Assembly: GCA_019420545.1 (NCBI GenBank)
Contig: JAHZGZ010000309.1
Span: 1 to 16,773, forward strand
DNA from: Bacteroidales bacterium
GTDB lineage: Bacteria; Bacteroidota; Bacteroidia; Bacteroidales; Muribaculaceae
DNA: 16,773 nt
Direction of reading: 5' to 3'
The translations under genes and the position numbers were made by a program. Under the pieces are notes generated by a model. It saw only the letters and a program-made list of their open reading frames with translations. It did not search any database and was not told the DNA's origin. This document shows positions 15,349-16,773 of this stretch, piece after piece (position 1 is the first letter of the stretch; every line of letters starts with the position of its first letter).

Positions 15349-15356
15349 CAAATATA
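15349..15356 (-). promoter_or_regulatory. -7 promoter box of the patatin-amylase operon
   Basis: The minus strand reads TATATTTG, a full match to TAnnTTTG. Transcription would start near 15343, about 25 bases before the patatin ATG at 15318. A TTTG at 15370-15373 is too close for a canonical -33 element. The rest of 15357-15445 holds nothing recognisable. Confidence 0.5.
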
Positions 15357-15445
15357 ACAAGTGAACACACAAATTTAGTTCTTTCCGATGAAAGAGACTG
15401 CGGCCGGGATATTATAATAGCGTTCCGGCAATGTTAATGTGTGTT

Positions 15446-15611
15446 AAGAAACTGTTTGAAATTTATATTGCTTTGCTTTTGAGGCTATTGTCGGTGTATT
15501 TTTGTCCGTTCTTCAGTCACGTAGCTACTGCTACGCTCCTTCATCGCGATCAAAAATCCTCTCGACAATATCTCTCAAAATCTGTATGATATAAATTTAA
15601 ACAGTTTCTAA
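15446..15611. repeat. large imperfect palindromic intergenic element, MITE/REP-like
   Basis: A set of nested inverted repeats shares one centre near 15528. Outer arms AGAAACTGTTT(G)AAATTTATAT (15447-15468) pair with 15589-15610 with one bulged base. TTTTGAG (15477-15483) pairs with CTCAAAA (15574-15580), TATTGTCG (15486-15493) with CGACAATA (15563-15570), and ATTTTTG (15498-15504) with CAAAAAT (15551-15557). The core CGTAGC-TACT-GCTACG occupies 15520-15535. There is no open frame or transposase. Similar sequences with this core recur, as I recall, in gut Bacteroidales genomes; only one copy is in this window. It lies between gtrA-like and patatin genes and could also fold in RNA or end transcription. 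Confidence 0.75.
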
Positions 15612-15630
15612 GACTGCTGTTAAAGACGGT

Positions 15631-16068
15631 CTAATCTTTCTGGCGGAAAGTGATGAGCTTATTGTAGATGTAGTAGGTGACGGTGTATATCACATTGCCG
15701 CATACGGTAGCAATTCCGTAGCCTGACAGTGTAAAGGAGAAAAGAGTGTATTCCCAGGTCCGCAACCCCGTCTCGTTGAACAGCAGCCATACGGCAAGAA
15801 GCTGTATCCCGTAGCATACGAGTGCTCCCGACAAAAACGCAACAGCCTCGCGGGCGTAGTTGCCCGATGTGCGGAATACCCAGCGTTTGTTCCAGATAAA
15901 TGAGTTGACAATGCCGCAGATATATCCAAGTGCGTTGGATACCCATGGATTCAGACCGAGTATCGACTTGCAAAGGATGATTACGCCAAAGGTCACGATA
16001 GTGTTGATCACACCTACGCAACCGTATTTTATAAATTGGATCGCCGACTGGTTTAGCGGAAGTTTCAT
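15631..16068 (-). CDS. GtrA-family small membrane protein
   Basis: 145 residues from the ATG at 16066-16068 (a GTG at 16090-16092 would add 8). Four membrane helices are evident (about 10-30, 38-57, 76-97 and 110-132), the PF04138 GtrA-like layout. The family pattern FIKYGCVGVINTIVTFGV and the ALGYICGIVNSFIWNKRWVF stretch are typical; the latter holds the conserved N-x-x-W-x-F-like feature. GtrA-like proteins are thought to help flip or pass polyprenyl-phosphate-linked sugars across the inner membrane for surface glycan modification, but many act in unrelated contexts, and no glycosyltransferase lies beside this one. It begins 36 bp after the TRIC-like gene stop, so the two are probably cotranscribed. 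The palindromic element lies 19 bp beyond its stop. Confidence 0.9.
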   Translation of the reverse strand: MKLPLNQSAIQFIKYGCVGVINTIVTFGVIILCKSILGLNPWVSNALGYICGIVNSFIWNKRWVFRTSGNYAREAVAFLSGALVCYGIQLLAVWLLFNETGLRTWEYTLFSFTLSGYGIATVCGNVIYTVTYYIYNKLITFRQKD

Positions 16069-16104
16069 GCTTTGAGGTTGTAATGTTTCCACGGATGGGA
16101 GATT

Positions 16105-16773
16105 CTATTTATGTCTGTGTTCAGAAGTATTACACTCCGATGCTTCGGGAGTATCGTCGCAATATGTGTCGCCGAGTATTGGCAATGACCAGCCATATTG
16201 TACGGCAAGCACTCTCATGGCGATTACTGTTGCAGCGCATGCCAAGGCCTGTACGGTAACCGGGGCATTGAGTGCAATCAGTATGCCGTATACCATGCCT
16301 CCCGCGAGGCATGCTGTGGCATACAGGTCTTTCTTGAAGAGAAGGGGTTCGCTGTTGATAAGTATGTCGCGTATGACACCGCCTATCGCGCCGGTTATGA
16401 TGCCCATTATGATCGCAACCCAGAACGGATACTGGACGTCAAGAGTTTTCTGTATGCCGATGACTACGAACAATGCCAGCCCGATAGTGTCGAATATGAA
16501 AAGCACACGGGTATGCACGAGTATGCGCCGGAATACTATTACCACTACAAGCGACATTGCTGTTACGGCAAGATACCACCATGTCTGCATCCAGAATACC
16601 GGTATGTCGAGCAATATGTCGCGCAGGGTGCCGCCGCCGATTGCTGTGACGAGACCTACCGTATAGGCTCCGAACCAGTCGAAATTTTTTGCGGCGGCCA
16701 TGCGTATGCCTGATATGGCAAACGCCACGGTGCCGATTACTTCGATTATGAATAGGAATGCCTGCTCGTAATC
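16105..16773 (-). CDS. TRIC/UPF0126-family membrane protein, N-terminus cut off by the window edge
   Basis: The frame is open from the stop at 16105 to the last base, giving 223 visible residues; the start lies outside the window. The visible part begins DYEQAFLFIIEVIGTVAFAISG, so only a few N-terminal residues are missing by family comparison. Seven hydrophobic segments are arranged as two repeats, each with the UPF0126 glycine motif: GLVTAIGGGTLRDILLD, and GIITGAIGGVIRDILI. Bacterial members (YicG/YadS-like) are homologues of trimeric intracellular cation channels and probably conduct cations or small solutes across the inner membrane. The hydrophilic C-terminal tail (CDDTPEASECNTSEHRHK) is not part of the conserved domain. 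The internal GTG at 16728 is not the start, because conserved helix residues lie upstream of it. Confidence 0.92.
   Translation of the reverse strand, partial: DYEQAFLFIIEVIGTVAFAISGIRMAAAKNFDWFGAYTVGLVTAIGGGTLRDILLDIPVFWMQTWWYLAVTAMSLVVVIVFRRILVHTRVLFIFDTIGLALFVVIGIQKTLDVQYPFWVAIIMGIITGAIGGVIRDILINSEPLLFKKDLYATACLAGGMVYGILIALNAPVTVQALACAATVIAMRVLAVQYGWSLPILGDTYCDDTPEASECNTSEHRHK

Noticed and set aside
15319..15372. Upstream start for the patatin-like gene
   Set aside because: A full TAnnTTTG promoter box at 15349-15356 lies within this stretch, and the family's conserved region begins just after the ATG at 15318.
15400..15440. Short inverted repeat GCCGG...CCGGC upstream of the palindromic element
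   Set aside because: The arms are only five bases with an AT-rich spacer; this is within chance expectation and not tied to any gene end.
1..16773. CRISPR array, tRNA, rRNA, prophage or defence island
   Set aside because: No regularly spaced repeats, cloverleaf or rRNA-like sequence, nuclease, integrase or phage structural gene could be recognised by reading.

Overview
The window looks like a chromosomal segment from a gut Bacteroidales, most likely in or near the Muribaculaceae (inference). The clues are several TAnnTTTG-type promoter boxes, A-rich leaders without Shine-Dalgarno sequences, a TolC/HlyD/two-permease efflux operon with a divergent AraC-family regulator, and a large secreted protein with a beta-helix and a C-terminal beta-domain. 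No rRNA, tRNA, transposase or CRISPR array was seen. Most of it reads as ordinary core or accessory genome; no cluster stands out as a clearly new multi-gene system.

Layout. (1) 1-2465: a truncated YIP1-like membrane protein (minus strand, runs off the left edge) diverges from a membrane acyltransferase, which is followed after 4 bp by a ThiF/MoeB/HesA-type adenylyltransferase. (2) 2466-5838: an intergenic region with short tandem repeats and a promoter box, then a 1065-residue secreted protein. It joins an SGNH/sialate-acetylesterase-like domain, a beta-sandwich linker, a parallel beta-helix with a choice-of-anchor-Q-like end, and a C-terminal beta-domain. (3) 5859-10797: a convergent terminator, then a four-gene minus-strand efflux operon transcribed tolC-like, hlyD-like, permease, permease. 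It has no ATPase gene. The control region it shares with the AraC-type regulator contains concentric inverted repeats. (4) 10798-12723: the regulator, a 23-bp-stem hairpin terminator, and convergent prs (PRPP synthetase). (5) 12809-15318: patatin-like phospholipase and GH13 alpha-amylase, whose stop and start codons overlap by 4 bp. (6) 15373-16773: a ~166-bp concentrically palindromic repeat-like element, a GtrA-family membrane protein, and a TRIC/UPF0126 membrane protein cut off by the right edge.

How the genes work together. The efflux genes form one tripartite envelope-spanning exporter, probably controlled by the divergent AraC protein; its energising ATPase must lie elsewhere or be absent. 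Patatin and amylase are translationally coupled, although their activities (lipid ester and alpha-glucan hydrolysis) have no obvious shared pathway. The acyltransferase and ThiF-like genes are probably cotranscribed, but no thiamine, molybdopterin or sulfur-carrier gene is nearby to name the ThiF-like partner. The most interesting non-coding signals are the palindromic element at 15446-15611, the concentric dyads at 10712-10776, and the mirror-image divergent promoter boxes at 535-563.
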